Below the pieces are notes generated by a model, which was not told the DNA's origin, ran no database searches, and saw only the letters and a program-made list of their open reading frames with translations. Both the position numbers and the translations under genes were made by a program. Below are positions 14,993 through 23,517 of a stretch of DNA of 35,379 bases, one piece after another. The stretch is from Prevotella sp. (GTDB taxonomy: Bacteria; Bacteroidota; Bacteroidia; Bacteroidales; Bacteroidaceae), in the NCBI GenBank assembly GCA_017471245.1, contig JAFUVB010000046.1, positions 1 to 35,379 of the forward strand. Reading direction: 5' to 3'. Numbering within the stretch: position 1 is the stretch's first letter; each line of letters opens with the position of its first letter.

Positions 14993-17900
14993 TTGAAGAC
15001 GGTTAAACATATCATAAACGGCATCGTATGGACTGTGTTAGGACTATACGTGTTGCTTGTCGTATTGCTGCACACTCCGGCAATCCAGTCTTTCTTGGCA
15101 TCTCAGGTGAGCAGTGCTTTGGAAAAGAAATTGGGGACAAAAGTTCAAATCGGCAAGGTTGACCTCGGACTGTTTAACCGTGCAATCATCGATGATGTAA
15201 TATTGTTCGACCAGTCTGGAAATCAAATGGTTAAGGCATCAAGAATGTCTGCCAAGATCAATCTGTACAAGCTGACACGTGGAAAGATAGCCATTTCATC
15301 GGCACAGCTGTTCGGATTCCAAGGAGATTTCTATAAGCAAACCAGCGAAAGCAAGCCCAACTTCCAGTTTGTCATCGATTCATTAGCATCAAAAGACACC
15401 ACCAAGCACACTCCTTTGGATCTTCAGATAAGCTCGTTGATCATCCGTCATGGAAAGCTAAAATACGATCAATATGACATACTTCCCACAAAAGACAGAT
15501 TCAACAGTGCGCACATGGACATACATGATATCAGCGCACACATCATGCTCCCTTATATAACCGACGACAACATACATGTAATCGTTAAGAAACTGTCGCT
15601 CAAAGAAAAATCCGGCTTCGACCTGAAAAGCCTTGCATTGCATTTTGATGCCGACAAACGCCATGCCATATTAAAGGACTTCTCGTGTATTCTGCCCAAC
15701 AGCCAGCTGCATGCTGACAGTATTACGGCAGACTATCAATTCTTAGGCAGCAAACTGGATTTGAACACGCTAAGCTATAAAGGATCAATTGAGAAAAGCT
15801 ATATAACTCCTTATGATTTAAGGAGTTTCATACCATCAGCTATTTCGTTCACAAATCCTGTTACCATCAACTCCACCTTCGCCGGGAACAACAAGAATCT
15901 GAACATTCACCCCCTGCTAATCCTTTCCGAAAAAGACGGTTTGAACATCCGACTGAGAGCTGAAGTTCAGAACCTCGACACCCAACCGCTATGGCTCGCA
16001 CATATAGATGACTTCAAGGTGAGTGCCAACAGCATTGACCAGATAGCCAAGAACGTAAGTGGAAAAGATTTCAAGATGCCTGATGTGGTCACACGAATAG
16101 GCAACGTAGAATTCAAAGGTGATGTGGGCGGCAGGAACAAGGATATTTCCGTTGAGGGAAAACTGATGACTGACGCTGGTGAAAGCGACCTTGACGGCAC
16201 ATTCGATGGGCAGCATTTCCAGCTTCGGGTGGATACGAAAGGCATCGACCTGCAGCGGCTTCTCGACAACGATAAGTTAGGCATGATTGCCACTAACCTG
16301 AATCTTGACGGCAGACTGAGTAACAATGCGATATCGTCATTGACTGCCAAAGGAACCGTTTCTCGTTTCGACTATAATTCTTATTCTTATCGCGACATTG
16401 CCATCGACGGCACTTACGCGAACCAAATATTTGATGGAATGCTGTCGATGGACGATCCTAACGGCAAAATAACTATCCAGGGAATCTCCACAATCGACAA
16501 GAACAGCCCCACAGGAAAGTTCACGGCATCATTGAGGCATTTCAATCCCAAAGCCCTGCAGATTACGGACAAGTTCAACAATAGTGTGATTGGTGCCGAC
16601 ATTGATGCCGACATCAGTGGCAACTCACTTACGGACATCAGCGGAAGGGTGAACATCAGCGACCTCACCATCTCAGGTCAGGATGAGGAATACAGGCTCA
16701 ACTCGCTCTTCCTTAACGCCGACAACAATCAAAACAACAAGAGATTATCCATTGACAGCGACTTTGGGCATTTCAATATCCAAGGGAAATACGACTATGC
16801 AACCATTGCACAGAGTGTCACCAATTTTATTGCCTCGAAGCTGCCCACACTGCCCGGGCTTCCCAAAACCACGAATGAGCACCACAACAATTTCACTTTC
16901 ACCGCAGACATCACCAAATCAGACTGGCTGAAAACATTCTTCAACCTGCCAGTGACAATAGCCAAGCCCATTCATCTCAACGGTAGCGTGAACGATGAAA
17001 CCCACCAGCTGAACCTCAACTCCACCCTGCCCCGCTTCTCCTATAATGACGGAGAATACGAAGACGGCATCATCAACGTGAGGACATCATCGGTCGACGA
17101 GGTGATTATCAGCGGACACCTGCGCAAACTGATGGAAAACGGGCAGAAACTGGACATCAACCTCAATGCCAACGGAGGCAACAACCAACTGATCACGAGC
17201 ATCAACTGGAACAACAACAACCGCCGCCCGTTCAAAGGCACATTTAATTGCACTTCGGATTTCTTCAAGAACGAAGAAGGAAAATCGGCTGCGCACATCC
17301 GCATCCACCCTTCTGAAATTCAGGTTAACGATACCACGTGGCATGTGCAGCCATCCGACATCATCTACAGTGAGAAGAACTTAATCGTTGACTATTTTGC
17401 CATTGAGCACAACGACCAGCATATCATCATTTCCGGTTTAGCCAACAACAATCCCAACGACTCCATCGTAGCCGATTTGCAGGATGTGGATGTGAACTAC
17501 ATACTGAATCTCGTCAACTTCCATGCTGTAACTTTCGGTGGACGTGCATCGGGAAAGGCTTCCGTGAAATCTGCCTTCAACAATCCCGATGCAAAAGCCG
17601 ATCTCGTTGTGAAGAATTTTGTGTTCCAAGAGGGTCGCATGGGTACGCTATATGCCAAGGCGGAATACAATAAAGAGGAACAACAGATTGACATTCACGC
17701 ACAGGCAATCGACGGGAACATTGGGAAAACGCTCATCAACGGATACGTGTCGCCTGCCAGAAACTATATCGACCTGAAGATTGATGCCGACAACACAAGG
17801 TTGGAATTCCTTGAAAGCTTCTGCGGAAGCTTTATGGACAACGTGGAAGCGCGCGCTGTCGGAAGCTTGCGACTGGCTGGAGACTTGAAGGAAATCAACC

Positions 17901-19396
17901 TTACGGGCATGGCTGTTGCCAACGGCGGACTCGACATCACCAGTCTGAACACTCACTACACGCTTGTCAACGACACCATCCGCCTGATTCCCGACAACAT
18001 CATCTTCAACGGCGACACCATTCGCGACCGTAACGGCAACTACGGCATCGTGAAAGGCACGCTCCATCATGAGCATCTCACCAAGCTCAGCTACGATCTC
18101 AGCATCTACGCCAGGAATCTGCTCAGCTACGACTTCCCCACTTACGGCGACAATACATTCTATGGAAAAGTGTATGCCACAGGAAACTGCAACATACAAG
18201 GCAGAAGCGGGAGCATAAACTTCGATATCAATGCTACTCCCGAGAAGGGATCGTTCATCGAATACAATGCTGCCAGCCCCGATGCCATCACCGACCAGCA
18301 GTTCATCACATGGAGAGACAAGTCGATAGAATATGAAGACAGCACCGCCGTGGCAAGGAACATCACCACTGCCAATATGTCGCCGATAGAGATTGACATC
18401 CCCAGCGACCTGCACATCAACTTTCTGATCAATGCCAACCCCGATTTCACACTGCGCCTCCTGATGGATAAGGGCAGCGGCGACTATATCGCACTGAACG
18501 GTTCAGGTACCATCAGGGCTTCATATTATAACAAAGGTGCGTTTGATATGTTCGGAACATATCTCGTTGACCATGGCATCTACAAGCTTACCATCCAAAA
18601 CATCATCAAGAAAGACTTCCAGTTTCAGCAGGGAGGCACCATCGTGTTTGGCGGAAACCCCTATCAGTCGGCTCTCAACCTGAAAGCTGTATATACCGTG
18701 AATGGAGTTCCCCTGTCTGATCTCCAGATAGGGCGCTCATTCTCCAGCAATAACATCCGTGTGGACTGTCTGATGAACATCAACGGAACGGCAGAAACGC
18801 CCCGCGTGGAATTTGACCTTGACTTGCCTACGGTGAACACCGATGCCAAGCAAATGGTGCGCTCCATCATCAACAGCGAGGAAGAGATGAACCAGCAAGT
18901 AATCTATTTGCTCAGCATTGGCAGGTTCTATACGCTGAATGCCAACAATGCCGACCAGAACCAGAGCCAGACGAGCCTTGCCATGCAGTCGCTTCTCAGC
19001 GGAACCATCAGTCAGCAGATCAACAACGTGCTGAGCAGCTTCGTGAATACCAGCAACTGGAACTTCGGAGCCAACATATCAACGGGCGATGAGGGGTGGA
19101 ACAATGCTGAATATGAAGGATTGCTCTCAGGACGACTGCTCAACAACCGACTGCTCATCAACGGACAGTTCGGCTATCGCGACAATGCCAATGCCACTAC
19201 CAGCTTTATTGGCGACTTCGACATTCGCTACCTGCTCTTCCCAAGCGGCAATCTTGCCATCAAAGTATACAATCAGACCAACGACCGCTATTTCACCAAG
19301 AACAGTCTGAACACGCAGGGCATCGGTCTGATTATGAAAAAGGATTTCAATTCGTGGAAGGATTTCTTCCGAAAGGCACCCAAAGCCAGTGAATAA
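14993..19396 (+). CDS. TamB/AsmA-like translocation and assembly module protein (DUF490)
   Basis: The 1467-residue protein has an N-terminal membrane anchor (IVWTVLGLYVLLVVLLHTPA, about residues 12-31). A very long repetitive beta-strand region rich in N, D, I and G follows, then the C-terminal TamB domain with YYNKGAFDMFGTYLVDHGIY and FGGNPYQSALNLKAVYTV. TamB-type proteins span the periplasm and support outer-membrane assembly and phospholipid transport. The start must be TTG at 14993, because an in-frame TAG lies 3 bp upstream; the residues after it fit the family N-terminus. No TamA/BamA partner is adjacent. It diverges from nqrA and converges on the J-protein gene across a large inverted repeat. 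Confidence 0.93.
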   Translation: MKTVKHIINGIVWTVLGLYVLLVVLLHTPAIQSFLASQVSSALEKKLGTKVQIGKVDLGLFNRAIIDDVILFDQSGNQMVKASRMSAKINLYKLTRGKIAISSAQLFGFQGDFYKQTSESKPNFQFVIDSLASKDTTKHTPLDLQISSLIIRHGKLKYDQYDILPTKDRFNSAHMDIHDISAHIMLPYITDDNIHVIVKKLSLKEKSGFDLKSLALHFDADKRHAILKDFSCILPNSQLHADSITADYQFLGSKLDLNTLSYKGSIEKSYITPYDLRSFIPSAISFTNPVTINSTFAGNNKNLNIHPLLILSEKDGLNIRLRAEVQNLDTQPLWLAHIDDFKVSANSIDQIAKNVSGKDFKMPDVVTRIGNVEFKGDVGGRNKDISVEGKLMTDAGESDLDGTFDGQHFQLRVDTKGIDLQRLLDNDKLGMIATNLNLDGRLSNNAISSLTAKGTVSRFDYNSYSYRDIAIDGTYANQIFDGMLSMDDPNGKITIQGISTIDKNSPTGKFTASLRHFNPKALQITDKFNNSVIGADIDADISGNSLTDISGRVNISDLTISGQDEEYRLNSLFLNADNNQNNKRLSIDSDFGHFNIQGKYDYATIAQSVTNFIASKLPTLPGLPKTTNEHHNNFTFTADITKSDWLKTFFNLPVTIAKPIHLNGSVNDETHQLNLNSTLPRFSYNDGEYEDGIINVRTSSVDEVIISGHLRKLMENGQKLDINLNANGGNNQLITSINWNNNNRRPFKGTFNCTSDFFKNEEGKSAAHIRIHPSEIQVNDTTWHVQPSDIIYSEKNLIVDYFAIEHNDQHIIISGLANNNPNDSIVADLQDVDVNYILNLVNFHAVTFGGRASGKASVKSAFNNPDAKADLVVKNFVFQEGRMGTLYAKAEYNKEEQQIDIHAQAIDGNIGKTLINGYVSPARNYIDLKIDADNTRLEFLESFCGSFMDNVEARAVGSLRLAGDLKEINLTGMAVANGGLDITSLNTHYTLVNDTIRLIPDNIIFNGDTIRDRNGNYGIVKGTLHHEHLTKLSYDLSIYARNLLSYDFPTYGDNTFYGKVYATGNCNIQGRSGSINFDINATPEKGSFIEYNAASPDAITDQQFITWRDKSIEYEDSTAVARNITTANMSPIEIDIPSDLHINFLINANPDFTLRLLMDKGSGDYIALNGSGTIRASYYNKGAFDMFGTYLVDHGIYKLTIQNIIKKDFQFQQGGTIVFGGNPYQSALNLKAVYTVNGVPLSDLQIGRSFSSNNIRVDCLMNINGTAETPRVEFDLDLPTVNTDAKQMVRSIINSEEEMNQQVIYLLSIGRFYTLNANNADQNQSQTSLAMQSLLSGTISQQINNVLSSFVNTSNWNFGANISTGDEGWNNAEYEGLLSGRLLNNRLLINGQFGYRDNANATTSFIGDFDIRYLLFPSGNLAIKVYNQTNDRYFTKNSLNTQGIGLIMKKDFNSWKDFFRKAPKASE

Positions 19397-19410
19397 AACG
19401 AGCAAAGCTC

Positions 19411-19604
19411 TTTAGAAGCAAGAAGCAATATTTTAAGAGGCAAGAAGCAATATTTTAAGAAGCAAGAAGCAAGAGGCAAGAAGCAAGAGAAATGAATAGA
19501 GATACAATGCTCTATAATAATGCCTATAACATAGTTCTATTCTCTTGCTTCTTGCTTCTTGCTTCTTGCCTCTTGCTTCTTGCCTCTTGCTTCTTGCTTC
19601 TAAA
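19411..19604. repeat. 194-bp inverted repeat built from heptad units (AAGAAGC/AAGAGGC)
   Basis: The left arm (19411-19491) starts TTTAGAAGCAAGAAGCAA and ends GCAAGAAGCAAGAGAA. The right arm (19540-19604) is the reverse complement of the same outer and inner sequences. Arms consist of repeated AAGAAGC or AAGAGGC heptads. The left arm has two extra copies of GAAGCAATATTTTAAGA. The loop is about 48 bp. It fills the gap between two converging genes, so it could terminate both transcripts. Confidence 0.8.
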
Positions 19605-19614
19605 TCATCGTGAA

Positions 19615-20292
19615 TCACCCATTTCTGAGCTGCATCAGCAATTCTTTCTGACGTGGCGTGAGGTTCGTGGGCAGCTTCACCTGATAGGTGATGATCAAAT
19701 CACCAAACGTGCCGTCGCCACGGTCATAGCCTTTGCCGCGCAGACGCACCTTTGTTCCGGGCTGCGTTTCGGGCTTTACCTTCAGTTTTATCTTCTTGCC
19801 GGTGCTCAGCTGGATGATCACGTCGCCGCCGAGCAATGCCGTATACAGATCAATGTCTACCGTGGCATTCATCTCGCCGCTGCTCCTGCGACCGAATCCG
19901 CCACCGTTCATTCCCGATGTGGCACGGTTTCTGCCGCCAAACAGGTCTTGGAAGAAACTGCTGAAGCCGCCGCCCTGGCTGAACGAGCCGAAATCAAAAC
20001 CTTCGAATGGCGATCCGCCGCCAGACCATTGGTATGTGCCGCCGCCGCCCCTGTTGAACATGTCGGCATTGCGCCATTGCTCGCCATACTGGTCGTATTT
20101 CTTCCGCTTTTCGGGGTCGCCAATCACGTCGTATGCCTCGTTCAGCGCCTGAAACTTGGCTTTTGCCTTGGGATCATCTGGATGCAGGTCGGGATGAAAC
20201 TGCTTGGTGCGTTTCTTGTAGGCCTCCTTCACATCCTTCTGAGGTATGTCTTTTGGCACACCCAGAATCTTGTAATAGTCAATAAATGCCAT
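19615..20292 (-). CDS. Short CbpA-like J-domain co-chaperone
   Basis: From ATG 20292, preceded by a GGAGGAG site, the protein has 225 residues. The J-domain occupies residues 1-70 with the HPD motif at 33-35 (FHPDLHPDD). A Gly/Phe-rich linker follows to about 135. A single C-terminal substrate-binding domain has GDVIIQLSTGKKIKLKV, PGTKVRLRGKGY and LTPRQKELLMQL. No zinc-finger cysteines are present, so it is of the DnaJ class II (CbpA) type. Compared with about 300 residues in CbpA, the first C-terminal beta-domain seems to be missing. It stimulates an Hsp70 (DnaK) ATPase in the cytoplasm. No dnaK is nearby. Confidence 0.88.
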   Translation of the reverse strand: MAFIDYYKILGVPKDIPQKDVKEAYKKRTKQFHPDLHPDDPKAKAKFQALNEAYDVIGDPEKRKKYDQYGEQWRNADMFNRGGGGTYQWSGGGSPFEGFDFGSFSQGGGFSSFFQDLFGGRNRATSGMNGGGFGRRSSGEMNATVDIDLYTALLGGDVIIQLSTGKKIKLKVKPETQPGTKVRLRGKGYDRGDGTFGDLIITYQVKLPTNLTPRQKELLMQLRNG

Positions 20293-20373
20293 AATTACTC
20301 CTCCTTTTTTATATATTTCTTTAAAAAACATGCGTGCAAAAAGCATGCCAAACAGTTTTTTTTCGTAATTTTG

Positions 20374-20430
20374 GCTTCGCCGAACTTACTTGCACTCGGA
20401 AATAAAAAAGAAAATCGGCTTTTTCTTTTT
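20374..20430. repeat. Dispersed repeat plus A/T hairpin upstream of the 5'-nucleotidase
   Basis: GCTTCGCCGAACTTACTTGC (20374-20393), continuing ACTCGG, shares the CCGAACTT and GCACTCG words with the repeat at 2699-2760. Just downstream, AAAAAGAAAA (20405-20414) and TTTTCTTTTT (20421-20430) make a perfect 10-bp stem with a 6-nt loop, immediately before the promoter at 20451. Confidence 0.5.
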
Positions 20431-20450
20431 GTATTTCGCTCGTTTATTCG

Positions 20451-20458
20451 TAACTTTG
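20451..20458 (+). promoter_or_regulatory. Bacteroidetes -7 promoter box for the 5'-nucleotidase
   Basis: TAACTTTG matches TAnnTTTG. The predicted start near 20465 leaves a leader of about 9 nt before ATG 20474, which supports that start over earlier in-frame ATGs. Confidence 0.65.
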
Positions 20459-20473
20459 CCAAAAATATCAAAT

Positions 20474-22213
20474 ATGATGACAAAAAGATTATTGACAGCT
20501 TGCCTCATGGCAGCATGCTTCAGCTCAACAACCATGGCACAGACCACCAAGAAAGTATCTCTCAGAGTAATCGAAACCAGCGACGTTCACGGCTGTTTCT
20601 TCCCCTATGATTTCATCAACAGGAAACCGAAGACGGGCTCGCTGGCAAGGGTTATCACATACGTGGACTCGCTGCGAGCCACATACGGCGACAACCTGCT
20701 GCTCTTCGACAACGGCGACATTCTGCAAGGACAGCCCATCTGCTACTATTACAACTTCGTGAAACCCGAGTTGGAGAACGTGGCAGCCAAGGTGATCAAC
20801 TACATGAAATATGATGCCGAGACCTTCGGCAACCACGATGTGGAAACAGGACATGCGGTTTACGACAAGTGGATCAAGGAGGTGAAATGCCCCATGCTGG
20901 GTGCCAACATCATTGACACCGCAACCAACGAGCCATACGTGAAGCCATACGCACTGATAGAGCGCGAAGGCGTGAAGATTGCAGTAATCGGCATGCTCAC
21001 ACCTGCCATTCCCAACTGGCTCGAAGAGAATCTGTGGAGCGGGCTCCGCTTCGAAGAGATGACTAAATGCGCCCGTTACTGGGTGAGCTATCTGAAGCAG
21101 AACGTGAAGCCCGATGTGATCATCGGACTGTTCCACTCTGGCAAGGAGGGCGGAATCATCACTCCCGAATACGAAGAAGACGCCTCGCTGAAGGTGGCAA
21201 AGGAAGTGCCGGGATTCGACCTGATACTCTACGGCCACGACCACACGCGCCATCAGGACATCGTTGAGAACAGCAAGGGATTAGTGGTGTGCCTCGACCC
21301 GTCGTGCCACGCATATAACGTGGCGGATGCCCAGATAGAACTCACGCTCAGAGACGGCAAGGTGAGGGAGAAGACGGTAAACGGAAAGATTGTTGACGTG
21401 TCGGAACTGCCCGTCAATCAGGCATATATGGAGCATTTCAAGGCTGACATCGACAGCGTGAATGCCTTTGTGAACAGGCGGATAGGATCGTTCAAGAACA
21501 GCATCTACACGCGCGACAGCTTCTTCGGAAGCAGTGCCTTCTGCGACTTCATCCACAACTTGCAGCTGCAGATCACGGGCGCCGACATCTCGCTGAACGC
21601 TCCCCTCACCTTCGATGCCAAGATTTCGGCGGGCGATGTGTATGTGAGCGATATGTTCAACCTGTATAAATACGAGAACCAGATCTACGTGATGACGCTC
21701 ACCGGAGAAGAAATACGCAAGCACTTGGAGATGAGCTACGACCTGTGGGTTAACACCATGACAAGCCCCGACGACCATATCATGCTGCTCAACGACGACA
21801 CGAAGGGCGACCTGCAGCGGTTCGGATTCAAGAACATGACGTTCAACTTCGACAGCGCAGCAGGTATCGACTACGAGGTGGACGTTACCAAGCCCGACGG
21901 ACAGAAAGTGCGCATACTCAGAATGAGCAACGGCGAGCCTTTCGACGAGCAGAAGACTTACAAGGTGGCGCTGAACAGCTACCGCGGCAACGGTGGCGGC
22001 GAGCTGCTCACCAAAGGTGCGGGCATACCGCGTGAGCAACTGAACAGCCGCATCATCTTCCGCAGCGAGAAAGACCAGCGTTTCTATCTGATGAAGGAAA
22101 TAGAAAAGGCGGGCGAAATGGATCCGAAACCCAACAACAACTGGCGATTCGTGCCAACGGAATGGGCTGCCCCCGCCCTCGAGCGCGACCGCAAGCTGCT
22201 GTTCGGGCAATAA
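20474..22213 (+). CDS. Periplasmic 5'-nucleotidase / 2',3'-cyclic phosphodiesterase family metallophosphatase
   Basis: The 579-residue protein has a signal peptide (cleavage after TMA, residue 22) and the UshA-type two-domain layout. The metallophosphatase domain shows SDVHG (Asp37, His39), LFDNGDILQGQ, TFGNHDVE, GLFHSGKEGG and LYGHDHTRH, which bind two metals. The C-terminal 5'-nucleotidase domain has DISLNAPLTFDAKISAGDV and the nucleotide-binding NSYRGNGGGELL. It probably dephosphorylates extracellular nucleotides for salvage. The start at 20474 was chosen because the promoter box lies inside the longer frame. A 9-bp repeat tract separates it from nudC. Confidence 0.93.
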   Translation: MMTKRLLTACLMAACFSSTTMAQTTKKVSLRVIETSDVHGCFFPYDFINRKPKTGSLARVITYVDSLRATYGDNLLLFDNGDILQGQPICYYYNFVKPELENVAAKVINYMKYDAETFGNHDVETGHAVYDKWIKEVKCPMLGANIIDTATNEPYVKPYALIEREGVKIAVIGMLTPAIPNWLEENLWSGLRFEEMTKCARYWVSYLKQNVKPDVIIGLFHSGKEGGIITPEYEEDASLKVAKEVPGFDLILYGHDHTRHQDIVENSKGLVVCLDPSCHAYNVADAQIELTLRDGKVREKTVNGKIVDVSELPVNQAYMEHFKADIDSVNAFVNRRIGSFKNSIYTRDSFFGSSAFCDFIHNLQLQITGADISLNAPLTFDAKISAGDVYVSDMFNLYKYENQIYVMTLTGEEIRKHLEMSYDLWVNTMTSPDDHIMLLNDDTKGDLQRFGFKNMTFNFDSAAGIDYEVDVTKPDGQKVRILRMSNGEPFDEQKTYKVALNSYRGNGGGELLTKGAGIPREQLNSRIIFRSEKDQRFYLMKEIEKAGEMDPKPNNNWRFVPTEWAAPALERDRKLLFGQ

Positions 22214-22221
22214 ACCCGATA

Positions 22222-22275
22222 GGGCTTATATGCCTTATTCGCCCTATAGGCCCTATAAGACTTATAAGCCCTATA
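22222..22275. repeat. 9-bp minisatellite (six units) between the 5'-nucleotidase and nudC
   Basis: Six back-to-back 9-mers run in exact phase: GGGCTTATA, TGCCTTATT, CGCCCTATA, GGCCCTATA, AGACTTATA, AGCCCTATA. A looser CCCCTTTATCCCC / GCCTTATCCCC tail continues to about 22305. The tract occupies the gap upstream of the nudC ATG. Confidence 0.8.
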
Positions 22276-22314
22276 ATCCCCTTTATCCCCAAAAGCCTTA
22301 TCCCCCCACATCTC

Positions 22315-23115
22315 ATGAAAAAATATTGGTTCGTATTCTGCAAAACCGATTTGCTGCTGCAAAAAAGCGGCGACGGCACCTGCCAAATACCATTCGGCGA
22401 AGAACCGCCGGTGGAGCTGAAACCATGGACAACCATTCACAACATCGCACCGGTGGCATGGCATGAAGGCGACGAAGTGACGCTTCACGACGGTGAGGTG
22501 AAAACGCTTCGCATAGACCATCCGGTGAAAGACTCGGAGAAATATGAGATGTGTCCGCTGCGCGCATCCTACTATAAGCTGCCGTTGGAGATGTATCTGA
22601 TGGCGGGCAAGTGCCAGGAGATTCTCTATTGGGACGCCAACACGCAGTATTGCGGTGTGTGCGGTGCTCCCATGAAACTGCATACCGACATCAGCAAGCG
22701 CTGCACGCAGTGCGGCAAGGAGGTATGGCCGCAGTTGGCAACGGCTGTCATCGTGCTCATCCACCGCGGCGACGACGTTTTGCTGGTTCACGCCAACAAC
22801 TTCCGCACCAATTTCTTCGGGCTCGTGGCGGGTTTTGTTGAGACGGGCGAGACGCTCGAAGAGGCTGTTGTGCGCGAAGTGATGGAAGAAACGGGGCTGA
22901 GCATCAAGAACATACGCTATTTCGGGTCGCAGCCGTGGCCCTACCCCTGCGGTCTGATGGTGGGATTCCACGCCGACTATGCCGGCGGCGACATTCGTCT
23001 GCAGCGCTCCGAACTGGCTCAGGGCGGCTGGTTCAGCCGTGACCGACTGCCCCAGATACCCGAAAAGCTGTCAATAGCCAGGAAACTGATTGACAGCTGG
23101 CTTGAAAACGGTTGA
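22315..23115 (+). CDS. nudC: NAD(H) pyrophosphatase / RNA decapping Nudix hydrolase NudC
   Basis: The 266-residue enzyme hydrolyses NADH to NMNH and AMP and, in E. coli, removes NAD caps from RNA. A zinc ribbon is formed by Cys113 and Cys116 (CGVC) with Cys130 and Cys133 (CTQC). The Nudix box runs about 173-195, with GFVETGETLEEAVVREVMEE followed by TGL. It is followed by SQPWPYP, the motif that separates NudC from other Nudix enzymes. ATG 22315 follows the repeat tract directly; the frame is open further upstream, but only through repeat-derived residues. Confidence 0.95.
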   Translation: MKKYWFVFCKTDLLLQKSGDGTCQIPFGEEPPVELKPWTTIHNIAPVAWHEGDEVTLHDGEVKTLRIDHPVKDSEKYEMCPLRASYYKLPLEMYLMAGKCQEILYWDANTQYCGVCGAPMKLHTDISKRCTQCGKEVWPQLATAVIVLIHRGDDVLLVHANNFRTNFFGLVAGFVETGETLEEAVVREVMEETGLSIKNIRYFGSQPWPYPCGLMVGFHADYAGGDIRLQRSELAQGGWFSRDRLPQIPEKLSIARKLIDSWLENG

Positions 23116-23517
23116 CAAAGACATGGCGCTGCCTACAAAAAAGCGGCACAACGAAACCACCTTTATAGACAGTACACAATGTAAAGCCATCAGGTGGCAC
23201 TTTGTATAAAATTTTTATTATTTTAGGCTTTTGTGTGTTAAAAATCCTAAAACCGCAAATACTTATCATATTTATTCCTAACTTTGCATAAAATCTGATT
23301 AGGAAATACGTGAAACGAGGATAGTATACTAAAACAAACAAGCAACCGACAATCACACAGCAACGGTGCTATATCATCCAAGTTCAACCTCAATGCTTCT
23401 CGCAAGCATCCAACAGTTATCAGCTCACCATGAATGCATATTTGTGATGAGGCTGATTTCATCTAAAAAAATGAAAAATAAGACAAGAAAGAACAGCAAC
23501 CTCAAACGCATCAGCGT
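23116..23517. other. Intergenic region with promoter and long leader
   Basis: No gene is supported here. A -7 box at 23279-23286 would give a leader of about 225 nt for the coiled-coil gene. Upstream of it, CCACCT (23157-23162) and AGGTGG (23192-23197) with inner CTTTA/TAAAG form an imperfect hairpin that may terminate nudC. This region marks the border between conserved genes and the accessory segment. Confidence 0.5.
23279..23286 (+). promoter_or_regulatory. Bacteroidetes -7 promoter box for the coiled-coil gene
   Basis: TAACTTTG matches TAnnTTTG and lies in an AT-rich stretch; predicted start near 23293. Confidence 0.6.

Noticed and set aside
19492-20610. 372-codon plus-strand frame across the heptad palindrome and J-protein gene
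   Set aside because: Its N-terminal repeats come from the heptad array and the rest is antisense to the J-protein gene.
20525-22210. Two long minus-strand frames opposite the 5'-nucleotidase
   Set aside because: They mirror a strongly supported coding gene with all catalytic motifs and have low-complexity V/H/L-rich composition typical of antisense frames.
22084-22971. Long minus-strand open frame (295 codons) opposite nudC with repeated KSYRAYRANKAY-like residues
   Set aside because: It is the antisense of nudC, and the tyrosine-rich part is only the 9-bp minisatellite read backwards; no promoter or known domain.
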